A stretch of 64,000 bases of DNA from Torulaspora globosa. Its lineage: Eukaryota; Ascomycota; Saccharomycetes; Saccharomycetales; Saccharomycetaceae. The notes beneath the pieces were generated by a model. That model was not told where the DNA came from. It searched no databases and was given only the letters and a program-made list of their open reading frames with translations. The number at the start of each line of letters is the position of its first letter. Positions within the stretch are counted from its first letter, which is position 1. The stretch is taken from positions 124,001 to 188,000 of the forward strand of contig NC_050734.1 of the NCBI RefSeq assembly GCF_014133895.1, read 5' to 3'. The position numbers and the translations under genes are program-made. Below are positions 48,245 to 57,779 of the stretch, one piece after another.

Positions 48245-51200
48245 ATGTCATTTGGTGGCGTGAATACATTTCAACAGTACTCTACAGACTTCGGATTCGG
48301 TCATAATGGTGTGAAATTATCTTTCAACTACTTTGACGGGTTTCCTGAACCCTCACTTTTGAACTCTTTAGCATCCAATGATTTGAAACTGATCTTCAAA
48401 TCGCTTTTGAAAAGAGATGAAACAACTAAAGAGAAAGCACTCAACGATCTGCTGAAGCTGGTCGAAAATTACACTAAAAATGAAGGGCTGTTTGATAGCG
48501 ATATATTTTTTCTTTGCTGGTCTCAGGTTTACCCAAAATTGTTGGTCAGCGAATCCAAGACCATCAGAGTGAGCTCGCATCTTGTAACATCAAAGCTTGT
48601 GAAACTGCTTAATAAGAAGGTTTCAAAGTTTTTGAGAGATGTGATGCCACTGCTTCTTTTAGGCACTTGCGATACGGATTCTTCAGTGAGCAAAGCTTGT
48701 AATGCCTTTTTGAACGATATATTTGATTGTAATACTAGCAAGGTTAACTCTCTGTGGTCCGTCTTTCAGGAGGACATTCTTAAAATCACAGAGGAACTGG
48801 TGGTAAAAGAGAACGAAGAGACGATATCTGATGAGCGTTTTGTTGGTAAAGAAGACTCTCTCCTTAGGTTCAATCGGTTGATTACTAGCGCTATGCAACT
48901 GCTTACGAACCTCATCAGCTCTGATAGCTTCGACAGTGTAAAACATGAAGAAATCACCCATGATGTTTTGATTTCCGAATGTTTATGGCAGTTATTGAGT
49001 CTAACAAATACACACTTTTTGAAAAGTTACGAAGCTGCTCTCGTATTGCAGAAAACTTTGTACAAGAATAACCTCTTACAAAGGCACAAAGACGTGTTGA
49101 AGTTATCGACGAAGAAATTGCTGAAATCTCTTTCTCATGTTAACGCTAAGAATTCTTTGAAGGTGGCACATTTGGCTGGACCGATTCTTGACAATTTGAC
49201 TATGTTGGATCATTACCAGAAAGGGAAGATATGGACCTACGATAAATCTGCGAGGGACAGGTTTCTACAGTTTGTGGTTGCCGCATCGAAAAACCCTGTT
49301 CCAGGATTTTTCGACGCTTTGTACAAGTTCTACGAGGAATCGTCAAGTCACGAATTGCTCGATGAGAAGAAACAGTGGCTTCCATTATGGCGAGGGTCCA
49401 ATGACACTCTCAGGGAAAAGCAGTTCCTTGGGAGACACGGTCCGGAACTGCTCGGCGAATTTTGGGCTAATTACAGAAAATTTATCAGTCACTGCAGTGT
49501 TCCAGATGTTTCTGAGGTAGCGAAAGAAGACGTTCTAAATATTCTTCGCTCCGGCAAGCAACTTTCAAGATTGCCTTCCTTGAAGGCGGCCTTGATCGAT
49601 TTTCTGGATCCAGAAATTGTTGCTAATCAAATAAAGGCTGCCGTTAATCAAGATGATAAAGAGGCAGGTCTACTATTGAACAATTTAATGCTGTTGTTAT
49701 GCTCTGCGGCTAATGGGGAGGCAGCATTGCATGATGTTGCCAGCGCCATGCTTGAGCTGATGTCAAAGGATCAAGATGACTTTGGTCCAAAAAAGCAGAA
49801 AGTGCTTGAAGTCTACAGTTATTTCGTGAACTCTGGTATCATTTCTGTTGCTGATGAAGTAACTCAGTTTGTTTACGAAGTTCCAACCTGGATCGACAAG
49901 AACACCTACAAGAGTCTGTCCATTTTCATAAGTGATTACTCGAAGTCAGTAATAGCTCACAAAGATAAAAACTTTGCAACTGTGATGGAAGATTTTATTA
50001 CGGCAGCGTCATCGGCTGAAGGTATTGCGGAATCGCGCATCGTAAGAACTTTAAATCTGTTGGATAATGGTGTCTCCCCAGCGGTGCTCTCTTCAACAAT
50101 CGTACAGGACTTTGTTCAGAACTACATCAACTCATATGCCTACAATGACTATGGTGAGCTATTTAATGGTCGTCTGATTGATGAGCACAATGTTGTTCAA
50201 CTTTATGAGAAATCAGTTGAAGGCAAACAAACGGAATTTTTCCTCCATCATCTTTCCAGCTTGAATTATCACGCTTTAGAAGCGCTGTTAACTGAGTCTG
50301 ACTTTTTGTCAGGTAATTTATTTGAAGGATCTCTTGAGCAGGCAGAGAGTATCTATCAATTGATAAAGCCTCTCCTTAATAATGGCCCAATTGTAAAGAA
50401 CTTGGCGAATGCCATTATCTCATATGCCAAGACAAAACCCCGCCTTGTGGGTAACGACTTTGTGTTGAGAATAGCAGAGGAACTCATTACCTTACAAAGA
50501 GATGGTCTGGATATTTTTGTACCGCCCGACCTAGAATTGGTATTTTTTGATGCTGTTCCGTTCATTGATTATAGACTTGCCCTCGTCAGCTCTTTGAAGC
50601 TTAATACTCATCTGTTTGAATTGTCCTCAGATGAACTAAACCTGTCTAAAGCAGAGCAGCTAATCAGGTACGGTCTTTTCTTGGATGCTTTAATCAGTCG
50701 AGTTCCAGCGGGCCTGGACAACAAGCTCTCAGTTTTTCTCACAATGGTATGTGATCTTGCCGAAGACTTCAACTGTCTTTCAGAAGATCCTCAAGAGGAG
50801 ATTACTGAATTTAAGAACACTCTTTTCAGGGGAAAATTGGAAGGCTTCTCTTTCGAAGATGTCACTGATTTGGTATGCCAGGTCAATCCAAATGATGAAC
50901 GTCCGCTCGACATACTATCCCATCTCATCGCTGATTCATCTTCAATCACTGTGACCTATTACCACCTCCGCATTTTACAGAAAATTTTGCAAAATAAGAT
51001 AGATTCCATCACTTCAGCATCTTTCATCAGAAAATTACCTTCCATTGAGAGGTTCGTTATCTCCACCATCAGAAGTAAAGATAAGAGCCAGCACAACTAT
51101 CTGTTGTGTGGGATCATTTTATCTGCAGCAGAGAAATTCACCGATCTCGAGATATTTGGCAAGTTGAGAAACGTTTTAGCTTCTGAGTGCATTGGAGTCA

Positions 51201-52933
51201 AAGAAAATGAGCTACTTGAGAAGTCCTACAAAAACATTATCCTTCTAAGTAATTTGTTACAATCTCAGGGTTCGACCGAATCACCACCTCCAATTCCATA
51301 CCAAAGATTAAACATGATGCTCAATTCTTTATCCCAATGGCTAGATAGCGACTTGGCATATGAATCAGGGTTCACCCAGGTACGGTTGTCCCTACTTAAG
51401 CTGTGCGCTCTTTTGGCTCGGACACCCTCAATCACGGAAGCTTCTAAGGGTTTTTATGAGTTCAGTATGGCTTTATTGAGCGATTCTTTGTCGATGTGCC
51501 TGTTGGATGATACCTACTTCTTACTTGAGTTACGCTTGTACTGTCTGGTACTGCACGAAGAGCTTACCAAAAGTGTGTGGAAGCAGCATCTCAATACAGG
51601 TTCCGATGAGATGCTCAGTGGATTGGTTGAACTGAGCTTGATCAATTTTGCGACAGAAAAGAACAACCAGATATCAGCAGTATTCTATCGTACTCTTTTC
51701 AGAGTCCTGAGCGGATATCAAGTCAAACAAGTTGTGAAATTCTATCCTGATGTTTTATCTGCTTTCCTAAGCAACGAGGGTTTTGCTAATATCAACAGGA
51801 CAAGAATGTTATTCGCTGAACTCAAAAGGTTGGTGATTGAGAGGCAGAAAGATGCCTTTTTAGAACTTGAGTTTGAGAAGCAGAAAAAGCAGAAAAAGGA
51901 AACAGAGCATCAGAGCGACGAAGGTGCCGGGGAAGACTTACCTGTGAACGACAAATTTGAGCTTCCTCCAGGTCTGATCGAAAAAATGTGCGTCGAAATT
52001 CCTGAGGATTATTTAGAATGTGAAGATGAATATGGCTTCCTCAAGTATTTATGGTTCTGGGACCTAGCCTTCTGTTTTTTCAATGACGCTTCCTATGATT
52101 TGCGTCAAAAGTTCATTGATCAATTGAGAAGTAGGAACTTGATAACGATCTTTTTCGATTTTGTCTCCGATCAAATCGATTTGCAAGACACGAGGTTTTG
52201 GTCAGAAGCAGGATCCGCTGCCATTCAAGAATATTCAGTTCAGAGCAACGACTTCTCACCATACAGAGAGGACCTTTATCCGGAGTGTAAGAAGCTACTC
52301 GGCCACTCAATGTATAATATGTTCCTAAATGTTGGGTCCTTAACAAGTAATTGGTGGTTGAACATCAAGGACCGAACATTGCAAGCGAAGATAGAGAAAT
52401 TTGTGACTACTTTCATTTCACCTATCCTTATTACGAAAGAGTTGGACGAGGTGGCAGAGAAGACGAGTAAATTAGAATCAAATGATACCGCATTAACAAT
52501 CAAGATAAACAAAGTTACGAATGAGATCAAGGCGAGTTATCTGATTGATGAGCAAAGGCTCGAGCTCTCCTTTAAAATGCCTGCTAATTATCCACTAACC
52601 AACGTTGAGGCTATTGGTCTGTCGCGAGTCGGTATTAGCGAGCAAAAATGGAAACAATGGATACTGTCCGCTCAGAGAGTGATCACCGGGATGAATGGCT
52701 CGGTAGTGGACTCTTTGGACCTTTTCAGCAAAAATGTCAATCTACAGTTTTCCGGTTTCGAGGAGTGTGCTATCTGTTATTCCATTTTACATGTGGTGGA
52801 TAGGAAGCTTCCAACGAAAACATGTCCTACATGTAATAATAAGTTCCATGGGGCGTGTCTTTACAAGTGGTTCAGATCGTCTGGTAACAACACATGCCCA
52901 CTTTGTCGGAGCGAAATTCCATTCAGAAGATGA
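48245..52933 (+). CDS. LTN1: Ltn1 (Rkr1), RING E3 ligase of ribosome quality control
   Basis: 1562 codons from the ATG at 48245 (the preceding TTG is not used), exactly the S. cerevisiae length. It has a conserved N-terminal domain (GVKLSFNYFDGFPEPSLL), a long HEAT-like solenoid, and a C-terminal RING at about residues 1508-1558 (CAICYSILHV...CPTCNNKFHGACLYKWF...CPLCRSEIPF). Ltn1 ubiquitinates nascent chains stalled on 60S subunits. Gene order LTN1-FAA matches YMR247C-YMR246W, with PDR17, GNT1 and HSH49 lying between. Confidence 0.96.
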   Translation: MSFGGVNTFQQYSTDFGFGHNGVKLSFNYFDGFPEPSLLNSLASNDLKLIFKSLLKRDETTKEKALNDLLKLVENYTKNEGLFDSDIFFLCWSQVYPKLLVSESKTIRVSSHLVTSKLVKLLNKKVSKFLRDVMPLLLLGTCDTDSSVSKACNAFLNDIFDCNTSKVNSLWSVFQEDILKITEELVVKENEETISDERFVGKEDSLLRFNRLITSAMQLLTNLISSDSFDSVKHEEITHDVLISECLWQLLSLTNTHFLKSYEAALVLQKTLYKNNLLQRHKDVLKLSTKKLLKSLSHVNAKNSLKVAHLAGPILDNLTMLDHYQKGKIWTYDKSARDRFLQFVVAASKNPVPGFFDALYKFYEESSSHELLDEKKQWLPLWRGSNDTLREKQFLGRHGPELLGEFWANYRKFISHCSVPDVSEVAKEDVLNILRSGKQLSRLPSLKAALIDFLDPEIVANQIKAAVNQDDKEAGLLLNNLMLLLCSAANGEAALHDVASAMLELMSKDQDDFGPKKQKVLEVYSYFVNSGIISVADEVTQFVYEVPTWIDKNTYKSLSIFISDYSKSVIAHKDKNFATVMEDFITAASSAEGIAESRIVRTLNLLDNGVSPAVLSSTIVQDFVQNYINSYAYNDYGELFNGRLIDEHNVVQLYEKSVEGKQTEFFLHHLSSLNYHALEALLTESDFLSGNLFEGSLEQAESIYQLIKPLLNNGPIVKNLANAIISYAKTKPRLVGNDFVLRIAEELITLQRDGLDIFVPPDLELVFFDAVPFIDYRLALVSSLKLNTHLFELSSDELNLSKAEQLIRYGLFLDALISRVPAGLDNKLSVFLTMVCDLAEDFNCLSEDPQEEITEFKNTLFRGKLEGFSFEDVTDLVCQVNPNDERPLDILSHLIADSSSITVTYYHLRILQKILQNKIDSITSASFIRKLPSIERFVISTIRSKDKSQHNYLLCGIILSAAEKFTDLEIFGKLRNVLASECIGVKENELLEKSYKNIILLSNLLQSQGSTESPPPIPYQRLNMMLNSLSQWLDSDLAYESGFTQVRLSLLKLCALLARTPSITEASKGFYEFSMALLSDSLSMCLLDDTYFLLELRLYCLVLHEELTKSVWKQHLNTGSDEMLSGLVELSLINFATEKNNQISAVFYRTLFRVLSGYQVKQVVKFYPDVLSAFLSNEGFANINRTRMLFAELKRLVIERQKDAFLELEFEKQKKQKKETEHQSDEGAGEDLPVNDKFELPPGLIEKMCVEIPEDYLECEDEYGFLKYLWFWDLAFCFFNDASYDLRQKFIDQLRSRNLITIFFDFVSDQIDLQDTRFWSEAGSAAIQEYSVQSNDFSPYREDLYPECKKLLGHSMYNMFLNVGSLTSNWWLNIKDRTLQAKIEKFVTTFISPILITKELDEVAEKTSKLESNDTALTIKINKVTNEIKASYLIDEQRLELSFKMPANYPLTNVEAIGLSRVGISEQKWKQWILSAQRVITGMNGSVVDSLDLFSKNVNLQFSGFEECAICYSILHVVDRKLPTKTCPTCNNKFHGACLYKWFRSSGNNTCPLCRSEIPFRR

Positions 52934-53216
52934 AGCGGATCAAGTTCGAACAATGTAGATTGTGATTGTACACGCGATAAATAAAACTAATGCATGCGGT
53001 GAATTTAATGTCGAGTGTTGTGAGGTCACTTTCCTAATGTCTCCTGCAGATTATTTGACGTTTGTTTTCCTTCAAGTCGAAATGTTCGCCTTTGAACCTA
53101 AACATTAAAATCAACTAAACCTAGTTACTGTAGCATAAAGCCATAATTTTGTAACCAATTGTAGAGCTCAAGATGTGCTACACTGCCTATGCGCATTATA
53201 GTGTACATAGAACCCT

Positions 53217-54263
53217 CTAAACTACGTTTCTATAATCTACCGGATATAGTATGTCATCGCCGCTACCCTTGAGATCGAACTCGCTCAATCCAACAACGCC
53301 CCCGAAGTCGACAAACCTTTTAAACCGCTTCTCATTTAGCTCCTCAACTTTAGCAACCATATCTGGCCAATATATTTCATGCTTATATTTGAAATCAAGC
53401 TTGCCATTGTAGACGGCCTCTAGCTGGGACGGGTCAATATGGTTTTCAAATGGTTCATCAAAAATGGCCTTCTGTCTCGTTCGCGGATCTAAGAATGGAT
53501 GTACCATCTTAAGGAAAGCCCAAGCAAACCAGGGTATGTTAAACATGACACATTTGCTCAATCTCTCTGGGTAATGATTCTGCATCACTGCCAGGCACAA
53601 CTTTGCTATCGAAAGCGGAGGCATTTTATCTGAAATGACTCCCGGCTCTTTATAACTCTTGAAATCGATGAGAACCGTGATGGTCTCCACACCCTGCGGC
53701 GCCAATATGACAGCGCACTCCATCATAAAGATCAGCAATTGCACTTGTCTAAAAGACGGCTCCGTGTTCTGCCGACCATTCTTCATATAAAAGAGAGGGC
53801 TTCTGTTGATGTCAAATCCCAAAATGACCTGCTTACCCGTCTGGTTTTCGACTGCAACCACTTCAGACCCCAAAGGCTTGACATTGTCATCAGCTCGAGA
53901 AAGACCAACCTCTCTTCTCCATACCAACGTCGAAGTGAGATTTTTCACAGCCTGATCAACATCCCACTTGGCTGCTCTCAGGAATCGCAGAAGGCATTCT
54001 CTACTGAGCCAACATTTTTCCTCTGCGATCAGACCTCTAGTCTCCTCCGGAGATGACGAATTCAAAGGCAATTGCAGAGCCCCATCCTGGAAATGCTCTA
54101 GCATACGAGTATACTTCTCGAACTGCTCTTCAGTGATCCGCGGTGGTGGATGAGGTCGCCCATAGTTCTTGGGTGGATCTACGAAAACCCGGTCACAAGG
54201 AGTAAGATCCCTCCTCTCCACTGGTGGCGTACTCTCCCTCTGCTTCCTACCAAACAGCCCCAT
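53217..54263 (-). CDS. PDR17: Pdr17-type phosphatidylinositol transfer protein (Sec14 family)
   Basis: 348 codons from an ATG at 54261-54263. The N-terminus MGLFGRK then CDRVFVDPPKNYG is typical of Pdr17 rather than Pdr16. A CRAL-TRIO N-terminal helix block (about 85-125, WLSRECLLRFLRAAKWDVD) precedes the lipid-binding CRAL-TRIO domain (about 135-300). The latter includes IPWFAWAFLKMVHPFLDPRT and FDEPFENHI. Pdr17 acts in PI transfer and in phosphatidylserine decarboxylation through Psd2. The S. cerevisiae gene is on chromosome XIV (YNL264C), so its place between LTN1 and GNT1 is unexpected. Confidence 0.9.
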   Translation of the reverse strand: MGLFGRKQRESTPPVERRDLTPCDRVFVDPPKNYGRPHPPPRITEEQFEKYTRMLEHFQDGALQLPLNSSSPEETRGLIAEEKCWLSRECLLRFLRAAKWDVDQAVKNLTSTLVWRREVGLSRADDNVKPLGSEVVAVENQTGKQVILGFDINRSPLFYMKNGRQNTEPSFRQVQLLIFMMECAVILAPQGVETITVLIDFKSYKEPGVISDKMPPLSIAKLCLAVMQNHYPERLSKCVMFNIPWFAWAFLKMVHPFLDPRTRQKAIFDEPFENHIDPSQLEAVYNGKLDFKYKHEIYWPDMVAKVEELNEKRFKRFVDFGGVVGLSEFDLKGSGDDILYPVDYRNVV

Positions 54264-54775
54264 CCTCGAAGGCTCCAGCTCTGCTGCTAGCTGGCATTAC
54301 GACCCTCTCAAATCTAGAGTTCTATACCATTAGAAAAGATCCAAAGATGCGCGTACAGAGAGGTGACATTTAAACGATTGAACATGACAAAACTCCAGAA
54401 ATCTTCAGCGTAACGCTCCTGAGCACTCGGCAAGCCTGCCACAGCTGCTAGAGCTGGTTCCGACCTTGCAAGCAACGATCGCAGCTGAAAATTGGGTTAT
54501 CTCTTGGCTGGAGAAGTACCTTCCGGACCTGATCAGCATCTGTAAAGAGGAGGGTCTTGCTGTGGTCCAAGAGGCCCAATGCTGAGCCTAACGGTCCTAT
54601 CAGGTCTCTTGAACAGTATACTGTAACTTTAAAGGCCAGGACATCTGCTTTATATACGGAGTTTTTTACACTGGGATTCGCTTGGCATATGTCTTCTTAG
54701 ATGAGCAGTGAGTAAAGCTGTTGTAGGAGCTAGATATCGCAAGAGCAGGTTTATGAGAGTTGAGACTTAGGTAGG
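54264..54775. other. Divergent region between PDR17 and GNT1
   Basis: 512 bases between divergent genes. A coding-like, ATG-less stretch lies at 54388-54585 (separate entry). TATATAC at 54651-54657 could be a TATA element for GNT1. A five-codon upstream ORF (54753-54770, MRVET) precedes GNT1. Confidence 0.5.
54388..54585 (+). pseudogene. Coding-like short frame, possibly a frameshifted small gene or relic
   Basis: 65 codons open from after a TGA (54385-54387) to TGA at 54583-54585, with no ATG. The translation looks like a real helical protein, for example LLELVPTLQATIAAENWV, then SWLEKYLPDLISIC and KEEGLAVVQEAQC. An ATG at 54384 opens a frame of nine codons (MTKLQKSSA) that overlaps its first codons in another frame. 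A one-base shift would join the two. I do not recognise the product. It may be a small gene with a sequencing or real frameshift, or the remnant of a lost gene. Confidence 0.35.
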
Positions 54776-56236
54776 ATGCTTATTTGGAAGCGTAAGTTCA
54801 GGCTTGTGCTGTTTGTAGCGCTGGGAGTGGCAATCGTGTCCTGCTTTGTGAGAGCAGTGGTGCAGTTTCAGTTAAATAAAGAGATCAAGTACTTCAAGAG
54901 ATACTTTGAGCAGAAGAAAGAGCATTTGGAGGCTCTGTACAATCCGCTGGCCATTAAACAGATCCCAGAAGAGACGATAGACTTGATGTACAACTTAAGG
55001 CTCGCGGGGAAGAAAGGGCCGATCGACTGGTCTAGTTATGCGTATGTTAACTACGCCACGGATGCCAACTATCTGTGCAATACGCTGATAATGTTCGATG
55101 CGTTGCGCAAGTTCGGCACGAAAGCCAAGTTGCTGTTGTTGATATCCAGGGAGCTGGTCGAGTCGGAAGGCTCGCCAGACTCGCAGCAGGTCAACAAGAT
55201 GCTAGATCAGATGAAGCGCGACGGCGGCGGACAAGTTGTGATAAAATACGTGGATAATATCGTCAAACCTGCCGACTCTTCGCAATGGAGTCAGAGTATG
55301 ACTAAGTTGCTAGTGTTCAACCAGACCGAGTACGAGCGAGTCATTTTTCTGGATAATGACGCTACTCTGAACGACAAGCTAGACGAGCTGTTCTTTATCC
55401 CTGATTACATTCAGTTTGCAGCTCCCGTCTCCTACTGGTTTCTGTCAGAAGGGGACTTGGCTGAGGCGTACCGGGAGGTGAGAGATTACGAGAAGCTGCC
55501 CGTTAATTTGGCCAGATACACCGATAAGCTACATGACCGTATTAAAAAGGGCAAAATGATTTACAATCACTTGCCGAGCTTGCCCCCAAATCTGTATTTG
55601 AACACGGAGAATGTGGCACAGGACCTAATCCGGTCGAAGTTTTCGCTGGCGTCATTGTTCGACCACCACGCATCGGATAAGTCCACCAAAGTGAAACTTG
55701 CCTCCTATGTTATGGTGATAAAACCATCCGCAGAGGCTTTCTCATCGATAATGAAGTCATCTGTACCCATTTTCTTGAAAAAGAAGGGCAAGTACGACGG
55801 CGATGTGATCAACGATGACCTCTTCAATTTGAGAAAAGTGCTTCACACTCAGTTCAAGACCTTCCGTCGGTTGCGGTCGCATTTTGTGCCTAGCGTGCTA
55901 GTATTGCCGTACGCTAGATATGGGCTTCTCACTGGATCAATCAGGGATGAGAGCCAACACGTACTGCTGAGGAACGACGTTCTAGGCTGTCAGAGGTTAG
56001 ACACCAGTGGAAAAGAGATTGAAAAAGACATAGCTGCGATAACGAGGAATGCCAAGTACGTTCATTTCTCCGATTATCCCCTCGCCAAGCCTTGGCAGTA
56101 TCAGTCGGTGGATGAAATCAAGTGCAAAGTTGACGAGACACATTCCAAGGACATCGACAGTGGCAAGAAACTTTGCCACCTGTGGAATGATCTGTACAGC
56201 ACTTACCTCAACAGCAGAGGCCTATGCACAGCATGA
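54776..56236 (+). CDS. GNT1: Gnt1, Golgi N-acetylglucosaminyltransferase
   Basis: 486 codons from an ATG at 54776 (S. cerevisiae Gnt1, 491). It is a type II membrane protein: a basic start (MLIWKRKFR) is followed by a membrane anchor at about 9-30 and a stem. The catalytic domain carries the DxD metal site FLDNDATLND (Asp193, Asp195). A second conserved block is GKYDGDVINDDLFN. Gnt1 adds N-acetylglucosamine to N-glycans in the medial Golgi. It converges on HSH49, with 18 bases between the stops, matching YOR320C-YOR319W. Confidence 0.93.
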   Translation: MLIWKRKFRLVLFVALGVAIVSCFVRAVVQFQLNKEIKYFKRYFEQKKEHLEALYNPLAIKQIPEETIDLMYNLRLAGKKGPIDWSSYAYVNYATDANYLCNTLIMFDALRKFGTKAKLLLLISRELVESEGSPDSQQVNKMLDQMKRDGGGQVVIKYVDNIVKPADSSQWSQSMTKLLVFNQTEYERVIFLDNDATLNDKLDELFFIPDYIQFAAPVSYWFLSEGDLAEAYREVRDYEKLPVNLARYTDKLHDRIKKGKMIYNHLPSLPPNLYLNTENVAQDLIRSKFSLASLFDHHASDKSTKVKLASYVMVIKPSAEAFSSIMKSSVPIFLKKKGKYDGDVINDDLFNLRKVLHTQFKTFRRLRSHFVPSVLVLPYARYGLLTGSIRDESQHVLLRNDVLGCQRLDTSGKEIEKDIAAITRNAKYVHFSDYPLAKPWQYQSVDEIKCKVDETHSKDIDSGKKLCHLWNDLYSTYLNSRGLCTA

Positions 56237-56254
56237 CGAAACATATATAGCCAT

Positions 56255-56893
56255 TTACCATTTCAAAAGGCCATGTTTTCGGGCTTCTTTGTTCAGCAGT
56301 CTGTCTACTTCCTCACCATACTTTGCGTTTCCCTTACCGTTCTCCTTAAAAGCGTAGTCTATGGTCAACTTCTTGTTCACCACAAGTTGGCCGTTGAGCG
56401 TCGCTATAGCGTTATCTGCATGCTCGTAGCTCTTAAAGTAGACGTAGGCGCATCGAACCTGCCCATGAGTCAGGTAAAAAATCTCCGGCGCTCCAGCCAG
56501 AGGACCGAACTTGCTGAACAATTTACTGATGTGCAATTCATCGATAGAAGTGTCGAGGTCCTTAACAAAGATTTTGGCAACAGGTTGGATTTTCAAATCA
56601 ATAGAGGCTGCGTCACCGCTCTGTTGCGCATTCGCTCTTCTTACTTTCAACGTCCTTTCGTATAGTTGAACGCAGTTATTCATCAATTGTATCACATACT
56701 GACAGTCCTCAGAAGTGTAGAACTCTACAAAAGCAAATCCTTGGTGCACTTGCAAAACCTTGTCCTTCGGGTACCTTATACCAGCCACCGGACTCACCTG
56801 CACGAACAGCTCGTAGAGATCCTCCTTGGTGACAGTGGGATCGATGTTGCCGACATAAACCGTGGTCTCCGGATTGTTCACAGAGGCATTCAT
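56255..56893 (-). CDS. HSH49: Hsh49, SF3b49 subunit of the U2 snRNP
   Basis: 212 codons from an ATG at 56891-56893 (S. cerevisiae 213). Two RRMs are present: residues about 10-85 (TVYVGNIDPTVTKEDLYELF, GFAFVEF) and about 107-185 (AKIFVKDLDTSIDELHISKL, CAYVYF). A short basic tail ends the protein. Hsh49 binds Cus1 within SF3b and helps U2 bind the branch point. A Reb1 site lies 80 bases upstream of the start. Confidence 0.97.
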   Translation of the reverse strand: MNASVNNPETTVYVGNIDPTVTKEDLYELFVQVSPVAGIRYPKDKVLQVHQGFAFVEFYTSEDCQYVIQLMNNCVQLYERTLKVRRANAQQSGDAASIDLKIQPVAKIFVKDLDTSIDELHISKLFSKFGPLAGAPEIFYLTHGQVRCAYVYFKSYEHADNAIATLNGQLVVNKKLTIDYAFKENGKGNAKYGEEVDRLLNKEARKHGLLKW

Positions 56894-56972
56894 GTTGAGA
56901 TAGAAACCAACCAGACGCTAAGGCCAATGCTATTGCTCAGCTCGCCCTAGTAAAAGATGGCAACTCCTGATC

Positions 56973-56980
56973 GTTACCCT
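56973..56980 (+). promoter_or_regulatory. Reb1-type site upstream of HSH49
   Basis: GTTACCCT fits the RTTACCCK Reb1 consensus and lies 80 bases upstream of the HSH49 ATG, a usual spacing for a general regulatory factor. Confidence 0.5.
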
Positions 56981-57153
56981 TCCTCTTGACTATTTTTTCA
57001 GTTTGACGTCCAGGTTGGATAAATTTTGCAATTTGTCTTGCAGTATTTCACCATTAGTTAGCAGAAAGAATAAAAACCTATCGTTGATGGATCAACCAAA
57101 TGCACCTATTTAAAGCTTTCATGAGCTGCTTGAATATTTTATGAATAATTCTT

Positions 57154-57609
57154 TCACCAGTCCAAGCTGGAACCATTGCTGGTGGAGATCTTTCGGGATT
57201 TCTTGCTCTTAATGGTACGGTTGAAGTGTGAACTTAGCCTTTTGGAGATCGATTTTGAGAGCCATTTTACATTTTCTTTCTTACTGGACATTCTCTTTGT
57301 GAGTTTTTCGCATTGATGTAGGTCCAGGTCGTGGTTCCTGTGGTGGTGCTGATAGCTGCATGTTTCGCTTCCATATAGTGCAACGTCAGTGCCTGGCCAC
57401 GTATGGGATACTGCAAAGAAAGGCGTTGTCTGATGAGCTTTGTGGATGCGATCTTTCAAGAGACAGAGGGAGCTTTTCCATTTTACCTTGAGAGAAGGCC
57501 CTGAAATAGGATCTCCGCCGTGAAAGGTAGTGGTTCGGAGGTGAGGATCGGTGGAAGTGTTGTTTGAGAATCGTTTGAGGTGGTTCTTGGTTTTGAATGG
57601 GAAATGCAT
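57154..57609 (-). CDS. Unrecognised ORF, 151 codons, basic protein
   Basis: True ATG at 57607-57609. The product is rich in Lys, Ser, His and Arg, with a basic C-terminal half (LTKRMSSKKENVKWLSKSIS then KRLSSHFNRTIKSKKSRKIS). No signal peptide or membrane segment is seen. It lies between HSH49 and FAA1/4, where S. cerevisiae has only the dubious YOR318C. An out-of-frame ATG at 57701 opens a 72-codon frame overlapping its start, which argues against efficient translation. It could be a fast-evolving lineage gene or chance. Confidence 0.4.
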   Translation of the reverse strand: MHFPFKTKNHLKRFSNNTSTDPHLRTTTFHGGDPISGPSLKVKWKSSLCLLKDRIHKAHQTTPFFAVSHTWPGTDVALYGSETCSYQHHHRNHDLDLHQCEKLTKRMSSKKENVKWLSKSISKRLSSHFNRTIKSKKSRKISTSNGSSLDW

Positions 57610-57779
57610 CTGGTGTAAGTCATAGAATTACTACCCCCGTTTAATCGCTCATCTATTGGATTTGAAGGATAATAGCATGTAGTTTCATACACGGGGTACA
57701 TTTGAAACACTCTTGGTAGTAGTAGAAGTTGACAAAGCTATAGAGAACAGTTACTCAACAAATTAATTAGTTACAATGC

